Of a DNA stretch of 53,858 bases, positions 51,883-53,858 are shown in pieces. The DNA lies in assembly GCA_030611315.1 (NCBI GenBank), contig JAUWPZ010000006.1, forward strand, positions 1 to 53,858, given 5' to 3'. The first letter of the stretch is position 1, and the number at the start of each line of letters is the position of its first letter. Made by a program: the position numbers and the translations under genes. The stretch is from Sedimentisphaerales bacterium (GTDB lineage: Bacteria > Planctomycetota > Phycisphaerae > Sedimentisphaerales > Anaerobacaceae). Under the pieces are notes generated by a model that saw only the letters and a program-made list of their open reading frames with translations, did no database searches and was not told the origin of the DNA.

Positions 51883-53371
51883 CTACGACCCCCAGATATA
51901 TCGAAAATGTTGTACCGGCGCCGGGATTACTCTTCAATTCTATTTTGCCGTGGTGTCGGTCGATGATCCCGTGAACAACGGACAGTCCAAGCCCTACCCC
52001 TTTGCCCTTTTCTTTGGTAGAGAAGAATGGCGTGAAAAGCTTGTCCAAATTCTCCTTGGGGATGCCCATTCCTGTATCGCTGATGTCAATTCTAACAGCA
52101 TCCTTGCTTGAGCCGCCGATTTTGACACCCTTGGCAGCTGACGTGATTATTGTCAGGTCGCCGCCATTGGGCATCGCCTGAGTTGCATTAAGCATAATAT
52201 TCATCAGCGCCTGCTGGATTTGGTCGAAGTCTATATTGATAAGAGGAAGTGACGAGCACAATTTCTTCTCGGTTCTGATGTTTTCAAGACTGATATGATG
52301 GCCGATTATCGAGAACGTTGCTTCTACCACTTTATTTATATCGACCGGTCTTAGGGCCGCTTCTGATTGACGCGAGAAGTCAAGAAGGTTCTTGATTATG
52401 CGGGAACACCTTTCCATTTCTTTTCCAATCTTTTCAAGCTGTTTTTCTGTCTCTTCAGTCTGCAGTTTGTTTTGTTTGTACTTCTTTAGAAGAAGCTTTA
52501 TGTAGACCAGAATACCGGCCAATGGATTATTGACTTCGTGAGCAACCCCTGCGGCTAACTGACCTAAGGATGCCAGCTTTTCCGACCTGAGCAATTCCGC
52601 TTCCGTTCGCTTACGCTCGGTGATGTCTTCTCCTGAACTAAGAGTGCCAACGATACGGCCCGCTTTGTCTCTGAGCGTAGTATTGTGCCACGCGATAATT
52701 CTTTCCTCGCCGTCCCTGTTCAAGATTGAATTTTCATAATATTCAGCCACCTTGAATTCTCCGGCCATCAATTTCCGGAAGACTTTTTTTACTTCCTCCC
52801 TCATTTTTTCCGGGACACAGAAATCGAACCAGTTATTCCCAATAATTTCTTCTTCTTTGTAACCCAGGACCTCGCAGCCCTTTTTGTTTATAAGAGTAAT
52901 TTCTCCATCGCTATTAAGAGCTACGATTACAACCCGGGCTACACTTAGGTACTGTTGCGCCTTGTCTCTTTCCTCTCGCAGGCTCTCCCATAACCGCTTA
53001 CGCTCGGTTAAATCCCTGAAGATTTCTAAAGCGCCGATTATCTCATTATCACTGGACCTCAGAGGCGAGGTCGTTATGTTCACAGGAATTTCCTTCCCTG
53101 CTTTATTCTTCAAAGTTGCCTCATAGTTGAACATTGATTCCCCTGTTTCTAATGTCTTTTTTAAACGACATTTACTCTTACAGAGATTACTCCTGAGAAC
53201 AGTGTAACACTTCTTATTCAACACTTCTTCTTTCTTGAAACCTGTAATCTTTTCGGCGGCACGATTGAAAGTGGTAATCCTGGCATCTTTGTCTATAGTA
53301 AAGAGTTCTCCTTGCATACTTGCCAGGATGTTGTTCAAGAACTCCTTTGCCGCTTCATCTTCGATTTTCAC
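51866..53371 (-). CDS. PAS-PAS histidine kinase, partner of the NtrC-type regulator
   Basis: 501 aa, GTG start with AAAGGAG eight bases upstream. There is no membrane segment, so it is a cytoplasmic sensor. PAS1 (about 10-110) has three Cys (CYTVLRSNLCKSKC, positions 55, 64, 68), a pattern that could bind a metal or report redox state. PAS2 (about 145-255) ends in TLSSGEDITERKR. The phospho-acceptor box is LASLGQLAAGVAHEVNNPLA (His278). ATPase motifs are LMNIMLNATQAMP (N box), DISDTGMGIPKENL and GKGVGLGLSVVHGIID. It overlaps the response regulator gene. The intracellular signal is unknown; the cysteines and the neighbourhood suggest redox or H2-linked control. Confidence 0.94.
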   Translation of the reverse strand: MKIEDEAAKEFLNNILASMQGELFTIDKDARITTFNRAAEKITGFKKEEVLNKKCYTVLRSNLCKSKCRLKKTLETGESMFNYEATLKNKAGKEIPVNITTSPLRSSDNEIIGALEIFRDLTERKRLWESLREERDKAQQYLSVARVVIVALNSDGEITLINKKGCEVLGYKEEEIIGNNWFDFCVPEKMREEVKKVFRKLMAGEFKVAEYYENSILNRDGEERIIAWHNTTLRDKAGRIVGTLSSGEDITERKRTEAELLRSEKLASLGQLAAGVAHEVNNPLAGILVYIKLLLKKYKQNKLQTEETEKQLEKIGKEMERCSRIIKNLLDFSRQSEAALRPVDINKVVEATFSIIGHHISLENIRTEKKLCSSLPLINIDFDQIQQALMNIMLNATQAMPNGGDLTIITSAAKGVKIGGSSKDAVRIDISDTGMGIPKENLDKLFTPFFSTKEKGKGVGLGLSVVHGIIDRHHGKIELKSNPGAGTTFSIYLGVVDEEKN

Positions 53372-53483
53372 GCCGACATCTCCTTTGCAGAAAAAATTGA
53401 TCCTCGACCAAAAACTCTCAGTCTCAACAGCTTACTGTTTTTCCCTGGCGTGGTCAGTTCTTTTTTATTCACTGAGATTTACC

Positions 53484-53700
53484 GGGTGTGAAATTATTTT
53501 CTGGCAAGCAAACTCCCTCATGTCATGCTGAGCGCAGCAAGGCGAAGCGAAGCATCTGGCCATAGAATGAGATGTTACTGACCAAGCGAAGGAGCCTCTC
53601 AGTCCGAAAGCCGGATGCTTCACTTTGTTCAGCATGACAAGCCGGCGCAATACATTACTATCATTAAGGTTACAGTGTGCCGGAAAAATTTGTCACACCC
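53484..53700 (+). repeat. MITE-like element A, copy 2 (complete)
   Basis: 217 bases with imperfect terminal inverted repeats: GGGTGTGAAATTATTTTCTG on the left, and the complement of GGGTGTGACAAATTTTTCCG on the right. The interior has two TGTCATGCTG/CAGCATGACA arms and no reading frame. Copy 1 at the start of the window lies in opposite orientation and shares 99 of 100 bases with 53484-53583. A clear target-site duplication is not visible. Confidence 0.75.
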
Positions 53701-53858
53701 AGATACCAAACGCTGTCATGATTCGCTCACCAGGATGGCCGAAGCCGATACTTCATCATTCAAAATTCGACATTCCCGCATCCACGCTTCACGAACCCCG
53801 AGCGACAAACAATGAACTAATCTCTAATTCACTATTTCTCTCTGCTTTTTCGTCCATC

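Overview
The window reads as a chromosome segment of an anaerobic bacterium, most likely a planctomycete of the Phycisphaerae/Sedimentisphaerales kind. This placement is inferred from gene content, with no rRNA to confirm it. The pointers are exported PQQ-type beta-propellers fused to methyltransferase-like domains, a dockerin-tailed multidomain peptidase, several exported sugar- and pectin-type proteins, an archaeal-type entry to the shikimate pathway, and a large Hdr/Mvh/Hnd electron-transfer operon. Base composition is moderate. Dispersed MITE-like repeats are frequent between genes.

Left part (0.3-15.4 kb). An exported two-lobed DTGA aspartic-protease-like protein is followed by minus-strand genes. 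These are an SMP-30/gluconolactonase-like exported protein, an AT-richer restriction-modification pair, an exported pectate-lyase-like beta-helix protein, and a DUF362 plus SMP-30 fusion broken by one in-frame TGA. A tight minus-strand operon comes next: an ADH-synthase-type aldolase, 3-dehydroquinate synthase II, an RND/MMPL exporter, a LolA-like lipoprotein-sorting protein and an outer-membrane barrel. A repeat carrying a plausible promoter lies just upstream of this operon.

Middle (15.8-36 kb). There is a 1.2-kDa-residue-scale (about 1,250 aa) C10 peptidase with IPT, beta-helix, LamG and dockerin parts, and a plus-strand AroD-AroE fusion that continues the shikimate pathway. A truncated HEPN/MNT pair, argG, a hicBA pair (HicA is only 59 aa), prepilin peptidase and an OmpA-type lipoprotein follow. 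Then come a Pro/Glu-repeat membrane protein, tRNA-Pro(UGG), and two tandem paralogues of an exported methyltransferase-like/PQQ-propeller fusion.

Right part (36-53.4 kb, all minus strand). In order of transcription there is a PAS histidine kinase, an NtrC-type sigma-54 activator, a receiver protein with a nine-Cys tail behind a good sigma-54 promoter, and then the operon. The operon encodes HdrC, a 29-codon micro-ORF, HdrB, an HdrA N-half/NuoE fusion, an HndB-like protein, an HndC/NuoF-like protein, a 1,081-aa NuoG-like/HdrA C-half/full HdrA fusion, MvhD, an unknown 65-aa protein, a receiver protein, MvhG and MvhA. A hydrogenase maturation protease closes the block. Together these look like one soluble flavin-based bifurcating complex linking H2, NAD(P)H, ferredoxin and an unknown (di)thiol or other Hdr substrate. 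The classical HdrA appears to be cut in two, with each half welded to an NADH-dehydrogenase-type module. This is the most unusual system in the window.

The two ends of the window carry the same MITE-like element in opposite orientation (99 of 100 bases identical over the compared stretch). I saw no CRISPR array, rRNA, intact transposase or replication origin.
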